A DNA stretch of 64,000 bases from Rhodospirillaceae bacterium (GTDB lineage: Bacteria; Pseudomonadota; Alphaproteobacteria; UBA8366; GCA-2717185): NCBI GenBank assembly GCA_002717185.1, contig PBDC01000019.1, positions 1 to 64,000 on the forward strand, in the 5' to 3' direction. Below the pieces are notes generated by a model. The model did not search any database. It had not been told where the DNA came from and was given only the letters and a program-made list of their open reading frames with translations. The translations under genes and the position numbers were made by a program. How positions within the stretch are numbered: the stretch's first letter is position 1; the number at the start of each line of letters is the position of its first letter. Below, piece after piece: positions 27,057 to 35,163 of this stretch.

Positions 27057-27362
27057 ATGTTCATCGAACGTACCCACTACTACGCGAAGCCTGGCAAGGC
27101 AGATGAAGTGCGCCAGACCCGTGGACGCGCCTGTGACGTGCGCGAAGCAATTGGGCTGAAACGCGGGACGGTTCTACATAAGGTTAACCAGTCAGATAAA
27201 GGTCCGGATGTCACGTGGCAGTGCGAGTTCAGTTCGATCGAGGAGCGAGACCGTGATCTTCAATCGCGTGCTGACAGCCCGGAATTCGAGGCGGTCCGCA
27301 AGCATATGCGAACTTGTTACGATCGGTTTGACCGTCATTTCGAAGAAATTATTGACGGCTAG
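27057..27362 (+). CDS. Small dimeric alpha/beta-barrel protein (ABM-like)
   Basis: A 101-residue protein: MFIERTHYYAKPGKADEVRQTR, then WQCEFSSIEERDRDLQSRADSPEF. The pattern of a beta strand, a long helix, then strands and a second helix with paired His/Tyr resembles antibiotic-biosynthesis-monooxygenase or stress-response dimeric barrel proteins. Function is unknown. It is last in the DUF1028-FAH operon, and its stop overlaps the stop of the convergent dioxygenase by four bases. Confidence 0.7.
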   Translation: MFIERTHYYAKPGKADEVRQTRGRACDVREAIGLKRGTVLHKVNQSDKGPDVTWQCEFSSIEERDRDLQSRADSPEFEAVRKHMRTCYDRFDRHFEEIIDG

Positions 27363-28408
27363 TCGATATCGATCGGCGTTGAGAGTTCGGTCTCTGGGCA
27401 AATTATACCGCCCCGCACAGCGCCTTGTTCGACCGTGCCATACCGTTCGGCGAAATGCGGTGGCAGCGGCCGGCCGTTCGGTGCTGATAACCAAAGGCGC
27501 AGCAGATGTCTGTGCCCGCCTTGTGTGTTTTCATCGTCGTAGGCCGTTCGCCCATGCAGGATCGTGTGATTGTGCAGGAACTGCATGTCGCCCGGCTCGA
27601 AATCCATTTTCAAGCAAAATTCTTCCGCAAGCTTGTCAAGGAGTTCGAGCGCTTCTTCCTGCTGTTTGGTCAGGCGTGGGGCCTTGGAGAGGGTCTCTGC
27701 TGCGCGAAGGTCGCGGGCCGGATAGATGCAGGTCAAGCAGCCACCGAAATCGTTGAAAATAGGGGTCATGTACCAGGGCAATTTTCCTGTAGGAATCTCA
27801 CCTATACGAGATACCGCAAAGGGCTGGTATAGCGCGCCAAGAAGGTCCGGTCTGGTGTCTCGAATGGCGTTGTGTACGGCGCCTGCGCTGGCGATGCGGC
27901 TCAAGCCGCCTTTCGCCGCCGCATGCCGGCAGAACAGTCCGACGATGTCGCATGAATCTGTGTGAAACCGCAGGGCCTCGCTAGTTTGGTAGGCGCGCCG
28001 ACTTGGATTGCCTGTAGCGGCTCTTTGATCTCTAACATGGCCGAGCAAATGCCCCTCGGCATTTTGGGAGACGGGCTCGCCGAAATGCCGTCCAATAAGC
28101 CAATATGCCGCCGCAGCTTGGAAAAGGGTGTACCGATAGATAGGCATGCCTTTGATTAGAACGAAGCCTCGGCCTTCGACGATGTCATGTTGTAGGGCGT
28201 AGAGCCGGCTGGACAGGTTTGGCAGTGGAAATGTCTTGATATCGAAATGCCGCAAATCGGCCAATGCTGTTGGTAAGGTCTCCAATGCCGAGTCAATCTC
28301 TTGGATATCGGCCTCACTGAGCCGGTAAATCCAGCTGTCATCCTCATCCAGGCTTGCGCCCCGCCAGATCGAAGGTCCAATTGCTGGTTTCTGTTCGCAG
28401 GTGACCAT
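27359..28408 (-). CDS. TauD/TfdA-family Fe(II)/2-oxoglutarate dioxygenase
   Basis: A 349-residue dioxygenase of the TauD clan, close in style to the protein at 57740-58804. The HxD motif is LRFHTDSCDIVGL, the distal His is in LHNHTILHGRTAY, and the 2-oxoglutarate Arg follows in HLLRLWL. I start at the ATG ending at 28408 (CAGGA four bases upstream), which aligns with its paralogue. The frame extends to 28465. It has a TCAC-GAAA-GTGA palindrome about 80 bases upstream of its start. Confidence 0.88.
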   Translation of the reverse strand: MVTCEQKPAIGPSIWRGASLDEDDSWIYRLSEADIQEIDSALETLPTALADLRHFDIKTFPLPNLSSRLYALQHDIVEGRGFVLIKGMPIYRYTLFQAAAAYWLIGRHFGEPVSQNAEGHLLGHVRDQRAATGNPSRRAYQTSEALRFHTDSCDIVGLFCRHAAAKGGLSRIASAGAVHNAIRDTRPDLLGALYQPFAVSRIGEIPTGKLPWYMTPIFNDFGGCLTCIYPARDLRAAETLSKAPRLTKQQEEALELLDKLAEEFCLKMDFEPGDMQFLHNHTILHGRTAYDDENTQGGHRHLLRLWLSAPNGRPLPPHFAERYGTVEQGAVRGGIICPETELSTPIDID

Positions 28409-28862
28409 TTTCCTGTCTTTACGCTGCATTGTCGATGTAGGTACAACGATCCCACATATTGGCAAAGATCCGAGCTATCAATTTTTCCAATATCACGAAA
28501 GTGACGCGCTCCTGTTTTTATAGTGGCACGATACGCCGTTCCTATAATTATTATGCCAGCTATTAAAGCCGATAATGCTCGTGCCCCAGATTTACGGTTC
28601 GTAGCCGGTTATTCGAGCCAACATATTTATCGTTGTTGGCGCGGTTAAACAGCGTTTCTCGTTAGCGGTTTTAACGAGGTATTCGTCGACGCTACTATCG
28701 ATCAATTTGGATTTCAGTTTTTGAGCATGGCTGATCTTACTGCGTTTACGGAGATTGGTGGGACGTTTTATGTAATACATTTGGGGGGTAAAAAACGCCT
28801 CGTCGTAATCGCCAAACCGGGGTAACTACTTTGGTGAGAAGGAATGGCCCGGCGGGCTGCAC
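28409..28862. other. Intergenic stretch with a palindromic site
   Basis: 454 bases between two minus-strand genes. It contains TCACGAAAGTGA at 28493-28504, within a 24-base block shared with 2975-2997. A 62-codon minus frame (28592-28780) has no ribosome site or recognisable family. No further gene is supported. Confidence 0.4.
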
Positions 28863-31004
28863 CTAAACGATAGCAGCTGCGCGTATCGTCTCCGGCGTGA
28901 AGGGCATACGTCGTAGCCGTAATCCAGTTACATCGTGGATTGCGTTGGCAATTGCGGCCCCAGCCGGTCCGCTAACCGCCTCGCCGGCACCGAGGTAGGG
29001 GTGGCCGGGCCGGTCCAATAGGATCGTCTCGATTTCTGGTATGTTATCGAAACGTATGATTGGATAAGTGTCCCAATCACGGCTGATAATGCCGTCACGA
29101 TCGAACTTCACTTCTTCATGCAAAGCCCAGCTGGCCGCCTGGATGAAGCCACCCTCGCTCTGCATTATCAATCCGTCTGGATCGACGATTTGTCCCGCAT
29201 CCACGGAAACTACGGCGCGATGAAGTTTGACAACGGCATCGTCGCCGACTTCCAATTCCACGCCAACCGCTGAGTAGGCCTTCGAGTTCGTGTATTGCGC
29301 AAAGCCGATACCGCGTCCTTTGTTTGCCTGCTTTTTACTCTTAAACAAATTGTCGGCCACCACTCGAACACACGCCTTGGCGCGTTCGTCTTCGAGATGG
29401 CGCAGCCGGAATTCGACAGGGTCGATGTCAGCCGCCTTGGCCAGTTCGTCTAGGAAACATTCGATCGCGTAGACATTGGCGAAGCCGCCCAGCGTGCGTA
29501 GGGCAGATGTTCTTAAAGGTAGCCCTCGCACTAGATTTTTTACCAGACGCGGATTTGGGAAATTGTAGAGTGGGTCCAGGTTGCGGTGAATGCCAACATG
29601 ATAGCGCATGGCTGGTTGGGGGATTGGGTCCTCTGCACCGTTTTCGATGTAGCGCAGCGGCAGGAGGCGCCGCGCGCCTTCGCCGGGTGGGCTATTGCGC
29701 GGTCGCATCATAAATGTGTCGCCGTAGCTTTCCTGTGACCAGGCGACGACATTACCGTCTGCATCTAGGCTCGCCTGAACCGCCATCGCCATGCACGTAG
29801 AGTAAGGTTCCCAAGCGTGCTCGTCTTCTCGCGTCCATTTCATAAGGATTGGCGTGCCCGGCAGCGCTCGCGCGACAAGTGCCGCGTCGACTGCGACATC
29901 GTCAGCGCCGTTGTGACCGTAGCAGCCGGCTCCTGGGACATGGACTAAGTGAAGGTCGTCCTGGTCCAAGCCTAGGCCATCCGCCAGAGCCTCGCGCAAT
30001 ACATAGATCCCCTGGCTGTGCGTCCAGATATGGATTTTGCTGTTCTCGGTCTGGGCCAGGGCCGCCGATGGCCCGATCGAGCCATGCATATGGTAGGGTT
30101 TTTCATAGCGAGCGGTCAGGGTCTGCACGGTATTTGCTGGCGGTTCGGGCAGTTTCGGGACTGGTTGGCGCTGCGGAACGCCCTCAGAAACCGGCAAGCT
30201 CACCCGTTCGTTGGATTTCATGCTTTCATATATGTCGGCGGTAATTAGTCCATCGCTCATATTCCAATCGGCCGCCGCGACCAATCGTTCTGCCGCTTGT
30301 ATAACGGTGTATTCATCTGCACCCGCAACTGCGAGATAGCTGCCGTCGCGGACCACGCGTATTCCGTTTTTTTCAAGCCGTTCGCAAACATCTTTATCCA
30401 AGGATCGCAGGCGTGCGTGATAATGCGGTGGGCGTACTACTCGGGCATGCAACATCCCCGGCATCACCATGTCATGAACGAATTTTGCCGATCCGGTGAC
30501 AAGACCGGAAAGTCCCCGGGCGGTTTGTGCCGTACCCACCTCGGAATAGGCTTCGGGTAATTTGACATCCACCTTCGGGTCTATGGGAATTTCGAAGGGT
30601 TGGTCTCCCTGGAGCTCCCAATAGGTAATGGAACGGTTCGTGTCGCGCGACCGGATTAGGCCGTCAGACAGTTCTAGAGAGCCGGCGTCTACTTGCAATT
30701 GAGCCGCGGCTTGGGTGATCAGGTGCTGGCGTGCCGTTGCGGCGGCAAGTCGGATCGCCTGACCGGAATCTTGCATTGAATTACTACCCGACGTTACACC
30801 TTCGTCGGGGGAGTTGCCGGTCTCAACAGTTGCCATGTCGATGCGATGCAGTGCCACATCAAGCTCTTCGGCGGCGATGGCGGCAAGCGCTGTGGAAATG
30901 CGTTGGCCGATTTCTACCTTGCCGCTGCGCACAATTACCCGGCCATCAGCCGTAATCGCAATCCATTGGTCTAATAGCGGTTGTTTTGCCAGGCTAGCGG
31001 TCAT
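28863..31004 (-). CDS. Molybdenum hydroxylase large subunit (isoquinoline 1-oxidoreductase beta type)
   Basis: A 713-residue molybdopterin subunit of the IorB/aldehyde-oxidase branch. ITADGRVIVRSGKVEIGQRI is the N-terminal motif of this group, GCYGHNGADDVAVDA and RTLGGFANVYAIE the cofactor loops, and YLGAGEAVSGPAGAAIANA the late segment with the active-site Glu. The ATG at 31004 has GGAGG upstream, inside the end of the iron-sulfur subunit gene, so the two overlap and are coupled. Likely hydroxylates an N-heterocycle or aldehyde and passes electrons to the paired [2Fe-2S] protein and a cytochrome, without an FAD subunit. Confidence 0.88.
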   Translation of the reverse strand: MTASLAKQPLLDQWIAITADGRVIVRSGKVEIGQRISTALAAIAAEELDVALHRIDMATVETGNSPDEGVTSGSNSMQDSGQAIRLAAATARQHLITQAAAQLQVDAGSLELSDGLIRSRDTNRSITYWELQGDQPFEIPIDPKVDVKLPEAYSEVGTAQTARGLSGLVTGSAKFVHDMVMPGMLHARVVRPPHYHARLRSLDKDVCERLEKNGIRVVRDGSYLAVAGADEYTVIQAAERLVAAADWNMSDGLITADIYESMKSNERVSLPVSEGVPQRQPVPKLPEPPANTVQTLTARYEKPYHMHGSIGPSAALAQTENSKIHIWTHSQGIYVLREALADGLGLDQDDLHLVHVPGAGCYGHNGADDVAVDAALVARALPGTPILMKWTREDEHAWEPYSTCMAMAVQASLDADGNVVAWSQESYGDTFMMRPRNSPPGEGARRLLPLRYIENGAEDPIPQPAMRYHVGIHRNLDPLYNFPNPRLVKNLVRGLPLRTSALRTLGGFANVYAIECFLDELAKAADIDPVEFRLRHLEDERAKACVRVVADNLFKSKKQANKGRGIGFAQYTNSKAYSAVGVELEVGDDAVVKLHRAVVSVDAGQIVDPDGLIMQSEGGFIQAASWALHEEVKFDRDGIISRDWDTYPIIRFDNIPEIETILLDRPGHPYLGAGEAVSGPAGAAIANAIHDVTGLRLRRMPFTPETIRAAAIV

Positions 31005-31470
31005 CGGAGCCTCCACCGCTGGACAACCTTTCGATCGCTTTCAATACCCGTACGTGTGAGCCACAGCGGCAAAGATGATCTGCCAAGGCCTCGTTGATGT
31101 CCGAACGACTAGGTTTGGGGTTGCGTTCCATCAATGCGGTCGTGGCAATGATAAGACCACTGGTACAGTAACCACATTGGGCAGCGTTTTCCGCAATAAA
31201 GGCTTGCTGCACCTTGTTGGGGTTGCCGTTTTCAGCCAATCCCTCGACGGTTTGAATCTGGTTCCCAGCAAACTCTGAAACAGCGCGCACGCAACTCAAT
31301 ACCGGTTCCCCATCGACTAAAACGGTGCAGGCACCGCATTGCTCAAGGCCGCACCCGAGTTTCGCGCCGGTCAATCCCATTTCATTTCGCAGCACAAAGA
31401 GCAACGGTGTCGCCGCGTCAACTTCAACGCCATGTGGCGTGCCGTTCACTTGAAGCTTGATCGTGGTCAT
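30994..31470 (-). CDS. (2Fe-2S)-binding subunit of the Ior-type molybdenum hydroxylase
   Basis: A 158-residue IorA/CoxS-type protein with two [2Fe-2S] clusters. The plant-ferredoxin-like cluster is in GCGLEQCGACTVLVDG with a later Cys (VLSCVRAV), and the second is CGYCTSG plus HLCRCGSH. GGAGAAGG precedes the ATG. The stop lies inside the following large-subunit gene. It carries electrons from the molybdenum site of its partner at 28863-31004. Confidence 0.9.
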   Translation of the reverse strand: MTTIKLQVNGTPHGVEVDAATPLLFVLRNEMGLTGAKLGCGLEQCGACTVLVDGEPVLSCVRAVSEFAGNQIQTVEGLAENGNPNKVQQAFIAENAAQCGYCTSGLIIATTALMERNPKPSRSDINEALADHLCRCGSHVRVLKAIERLSSGGGSDDR

Positions 31471-31606
31471 TCGTCTAACACCTTCTCCGAAATTCTTTCC
31501 TATTCTCGCCTAACCGGGTTTTGGGTCAATCATTTGGGATAATCGCAATTTGTGCGTCCAATGACATAAGTCCGGCCCGCATTTCTGCAAGGCAGTTGTT
31601 GTCGGT

Positions 31607-31916
31607 GCACCTGTCTATTTGTGTGAACAAACTGGTACGTCGCTGGAACGCCTAGGTTCCACTCATGGCGACAATGGTGCGCAGGTGGGTCAAGCCATAC
31701 GGAGTATCAGGGCGTCGTTGGAGGGAGTGGCCTCAAGTTTAATTTATATGTCCAATATCGCCATCGACATCGCCGTCCACGCCTAAAGGTATGCGGTTTA
31801 TCCTGCAACAGGACTGTATTTTATTAACGTGTGTCCTGTTGGTGTCGGCTTGATTGTTAGCGGGTTCGCTAGCATCAAGCGTCTGGCTGAAATCGACGCC
31901 GTTGATGTGCCGTAAA
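31607..31916 (+). pseudogene. Possible decayed RidA-family gene
   Basis: Fragments in two frames resemble a RidA/YjgF protein in order. GDNGAQVGQAIRSIRASLEGVASSL looks like the central helix, and ASIKRLAEIDAVDVP with a stop at 31914-31916 looks like the family C-terminus (LVEIDAVAV). Stops and a frameshift lie between. There is no start. This is a weak call from pattern only. The rest of the 31471-31927 interval shows nothing else. Confidence 0.3.
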
Positions 31917-31927
31917 GCTGAAGGCCG

Positions 31928-33151
31928 CTAGTCAGCGGCGTCAGCGGTACGGATGCTTTCTGCCTGCACCGAGTTCTTACTAAAACGGCTCTCGTATGGC
32001 GTGGTGTCGATCTCTTCGAGCTGTGTTTCGCCCGACAGCACCTTTTGCTTCCACTCCTGATGTTCCGGCTCGTTTGCCTGGAATTCAGGCATAACCTCTT
32101 TGGCGAAAAGTTCTAGGCTTTCGCAAATATGCTCATGTGTGTTCTTGCCGGCTTGGTTCAGCAGGATGATCTGGTCTACATGGGAAGTAGAATATTTGCG
32201 TAGGCGCTTGCGGATGGTTTCTGGAGAGCCGATCAGGCCACCGGAGATGGCCCGAGCATGCGCGTCCGGGTTTTCTGATTTCCAGCGCTCGTATTCCGCC
32301 CAAAGGTCAACGGTCCCGGGCGGCGGCCGGTCGCGTTGTGCGCCGATACGGCCGGCGCTGTAAAACTGCAGAGCAAACTGGAAAAACGGGATGCCGTCGG
32401 CGCGGCGGCGTGCTTCCTCGTCGGTTTCTGCACACATAAAGTAGCTAACAAGCGCCATGTTTGGATTGGTCTGATAGTTAGTCAGCTTATCCATACGCTT
32501 GGTGATAGAGTTATAATAGGCATTAACCCAAGCTTTAGCCGCGTCGCCGCTGACAAATTGGAAGCCTAGCGCCCCCATACCTCGGCGGCCCGCATACTCG
32601 ATCGTCTTAAGCTGTGAGCAGGCCACCCAAAGCGGCGGATGAGGTTTTTGTATAGGTTTCGGCAATACATTACGCAGCGGGAAGTCAAAATATTCGCCGT
32701 GATATTCCCAACCGCCATCATTGAACATTGGGATGACGGCGCGCACTGCGTCCTCCCATACTTCACGCTTTGTCTCTAACGGGCGGTCGAACGGACCAAG
32801 CTCGGTCACGCTGCCGCCCTCGCCCATGCCGAACTCGACGCGGCCGTTACTGAGCAGATCGAGCGACGATACCTTTTCAGCTACGCGAGCTGGATGATTG
32901 GTGGTCAGTTGGATAATGCCATGGCCCAAGCGGATATTTTTCGTCCGCTGGCTGGCAGCGCCGAGGAATACCTCGGGGGATGGACAGTGTGAATACTCCT
33001 CCAGGAAGTGGTGCTCGACCTCCCAGGCGTAATCGAAGCCAAGCCCGTCGGCGAGCTCCATTTGATCGAGCGCGTTGTTGAACAATTGGCGTTCGCTGTC
33101 CGGTCCCCAGGGTCGAGGCAACTGCAATTCATAAAAAATTCCGAACTTCAT
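31928..33151 (-). CDS. LLM-class flavin-dependent oxidoreductase (bacterial luciferase-like)
   Basis: A 407-residue luciferase-like monooxygenase. MKFGIFYELQLPRPW, FDYAWEVEHHFLEEYSHCP and RLGHGIIQLTTNHPARVAEK are the canonical N-terminal strands. SLDLLSNGRVEFGMGEGGS holds the flavin-phosphate loop. Family members oxidise with FMNH2 and O2. Longer than the usual 340-360 because of a C-terminal extension rich in acidic residues. It stands alone on the minus strand. Confidence 0.88.
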   Translation of the reverse strand: MKFGIFYELQLPRPWGPDSERQLFNNALDQMELADGLGFDYAWEVEHHFLEEYSHCPSPEVFLGAASQRTKNIRLGHGIIQLTTNHPARVAEKVSSLDLLSNGRVEFGMGEGGSVTELGPFDRPLETKREVWEDAVRAVIPMFNDGGWEYHGEYFDFPLRNVLPKPIQKPHPPLWVACSQLKTIEYAGRRGMGALGFQFVSGDAAKAWVNAYYNSITKRMDKLTNYQTNPNMALVSYFMCAETDEEARRRADGIPFFQFALQFYSAGRIGAQRDRPPPGTVDLWAEYERWKSENPDAHARAISGGLIGSPETIRKRLRKYSTSHVDQIILLNQAGKNTHEHICESLELFAKEVMPEFQANEPEHQEWKQKVLSGETQLEEIDTTPYESRFSKNSVQAESIRTADAAD

Positions 33152-33511
33152 GGAAAAATACCTTCGTCGTTCACGGTACGGTTGCTGGCTACCCTAGACC
33201 GGTGCGCGAGAAGCAGCAACGCCTCGCGATTAACCAAAAGCGCAGTAGGCTTGGATTTTGAGGCGTTATCGGACGTGTACTCTCATTAGCTGTCTCTTCG
33301 AAACTGTCTAAGGTTTCCTTTACTGAAGCAGGCTGGCCCTTGCGAATAGTTTTCCCAGTTCATACGAAGCTCCGCTGGTCGTCCGCGTTTCTCTGCGACA
33401 GCCGGCCACCGTTCCAGATAATCATATCCGTGACCCTTTCATCGGACATGCTATTTTCAGTGTTATGAGCTCGGCCTGATAGCAATTGGCTACGCGCTGG
33501 GCGAGGGATTT

Positions 33512-33660
33512 ATGCCCATTATTCATATCCAGCTGTCTAAAGGTTTGGCGTAAATCGAACAGCAGCTGATTATTACAATTCGTTATGGCTTCCTCAGTGT
33601 GGTTGTAAAACTAGTCGAAAAAGTGAAGGCGTTGTGCTTGGTCCGAACCCATGATAGCGG
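33512..33660 (+). pseudogene. Decayed 4-oxalocrotonate-tautomerase-like gene
   Basis: The ATG at 33512 opens MPIIHIQLSKGLA, the N-terminal strand of tautomerases with the catalytic Pro at position 2. A TAA follows at codon 14, after which the same frame continues IEQQLI...YGFLSVV..LVEKV, matching the helix of the family. The original gene was about 60-70 codons. The rest of the 33152-33803 interval has only fragments that I cannot assign. Confidence 0.4.
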
Positions 33661-33803
33661 GACAATTCTATTCAGTCCGTTCAAGCTACTGCGGATAACG
33701 GAACCATTGTTTGGAGATTGATTAGAAATTCAGGCTTGCATCCATTTGTACAGACTTTGATGATCGCTTCGTCCATCCACCCAGCAACGAGTTATCCTTT
33801 GAC

Positions 33804-34685
33804 ATGAAGCCCGCCCCCTTTTCCTATCATCGCCCGGAAAGTGTTGCCGATGCCGTGGCGATGCTAGCCAGTCTGGAAGATGCCAAGATCCTGGCCGGCG
33901 GGCAGTCATTAATAGCGATGATGAATTTTCGCTATCTCGCGCCTGAGCATATAGTGGACATCAACCGTATTCCGGAGCTTACAGAGATACGGGAAGAAGG
34001 TGATGCGATCCGTTTCGGTGCGATGGTCCGGCAGCGCGACGCTATGGAATCACCCTTAGTACTGGCGCGTTGCCCGCTTTTAATCGAAGCACTTGAAAAC
34101 GTCGGCCATATTCAGACGCGTAATCGGGGCACGATTGGGGGTAGCCTTTCGCATCTCGATCCCTCAGCCGAGATACCGGCGGTATTCAGCGCGCTAGACG
34201 CGGTATTGCATGTGAAGAGCGAGCGGGGCACGCGCGACATTGCAATTGCCGATTGGTCGCTTGGCTATATGATGCCGAACCTGGAACCGGACGAACTACT
34301 TATTGGCATTACCGTACCCTGTTGGCCGAAAGGTCATGGGCACGCTTTCTTGGAATTGGCGCGCCGACACGGCGATTTCGCGATGGCCGGCGCAGGAGCG
34401 TTGATGGCCCTTCATGCTGATGGGACAATCGCACGGGTGGCGGTGGCCCTTGCTGGGGTCGATGTAGGTCCTGTCCGGCTGCAAGATTCGATATCAAACC
34501 TTGTCGGGCAGAGGCCAAGCGAAGCACTTTTTGCGGAGGTTTCGAAATCGGCTACCGCTGTTGCGGGTATCGATGATGTGCATGCTCCGGCAGCTTATCG
34601 GAAGCGGTTGGCGGTCGTATATACGCGGCGAGCGTTGACCAAAGCCCATCAGCGGGCGCTCGAGGCGGGGGGTAACCATGGGTGA
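33804..34685 (+). CDS. Molybdenum hydroxylase FAD-binding subunit (CoxM-type)
   Basis: A 293-residue medium subunit of a three-part xanthine dehydrogenase-family enzyme. FAD-binding AGGQSLIAMMNFR and TRNRGTIGGSLSHLDPSAE are both intact, and the CO-dehydrogenase-flavoprotein C-terminal domain follows. It is first in an operon of FAD, iron-sulfur and molybdenum subunits with overlaps of 8 and 4 bases. The FAD receives electrons from the two [2Fe-2S] clusters of the next product. Confidence 0.9.
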   Translation: MKPAPFSYHRPESVADAVAMLASLEDAKILAGGQSLIAMMNFRYLAPEHIVDINRIPELTEIREEGDAIRFGAMVRQRDAMESPLVLARCPLLIEALENVGHIQTRNRGTIGGSLSHLDPSAEIPAVFSALDAVLHVKSERGTRDIAIADWSLGYMMPNLEPDELLIGITVPCWPKGHGHAFLELARRHGDFAMAGAGALMALHADGTIARVAVALAGVDVGPVRLQDSISNLVGQRPSEALFAEVSKSATAVAGIDDVHAPAAYRKRLAVVYTRRALTKAHQRALEAGGNHG

Positions 34686-35163
34686 AAAGCGCGAAATCGA
34701 ATTGACTGTTAATGGTCAGGCAGTAACCCGCGAGATAGAGGTGCGCTGGACACTTGTCGATTTCCTGCGTCATGAACTCAAGCTAACCGGCACCCATGTG
34801 GGTTGCGAACACGGTGTCTGTGGCGCATGCACGGTGTTGCTCGACGGTCGGTCGGCGCGGTCTTGCTTAACCTTCGCTGTGCAGGCCGACGGTTGTGACA
34901 TCACGACTGTCGAAGGTTTGTCTCCGACCGAAGGGTTAAGTCCGCTGCAGCAAGCATTTTCCGACCATCACGGACTGCAATGCGGTTACTGCACGCCCGG
35001 TGTATTGTGCACGCTCACAGAGTTCCTGGAAACGAATGCCGACCCCAACGAAGAGGAAATCCGCATCGCGCTTTCCGGCAATCTCTGCCGCTGCACGGGC
35101 TATCAAGGTATGGTCGATGCGGCACTTGCTTTCGTCGAAGCGCGCAAAGGTGGTGCGACATGA
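34678..35163 (+). CDS. Molybdenum hydroxylase (2Fe-2S) subunit (CoxS-type)
   Basis: A 161-residue small subunit with GCEHGVCGACTVLLDG and RSCLTF for the first [2Fe-2S] cluster, and CGYCTPG plus LCRCTGYQG for the second. It overlaps the FAD subunit gene by 8 bases and the large subunit gene by 4 (ATGA), so the three are translationally coupled. It relays electrons between the molybdenum site and FAD. Confidence 0.92.
   Translation: MGEKREIELTVNGQAVTREIEVRWTLVDFLRHELKLTGTHVGCEHGVCGACTVLLDGRSARSCLTFAVQADGCDITTVEGLSPTEGLSPLQQAFSDHHGLQCGYCTPGVLCTLTEFLETNADPNEEEIRIALSGNLCRCTGYQGMVDAALAFVEARKGGAT

Noticed and set aside
34980..35159. N-terminal extension of the CoxL gene overlapping the CoxS gene
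   Set aside because: It lies in another frame of the CoxS coding region. The ATG at 35160 with ATGA overlap is the natural start.
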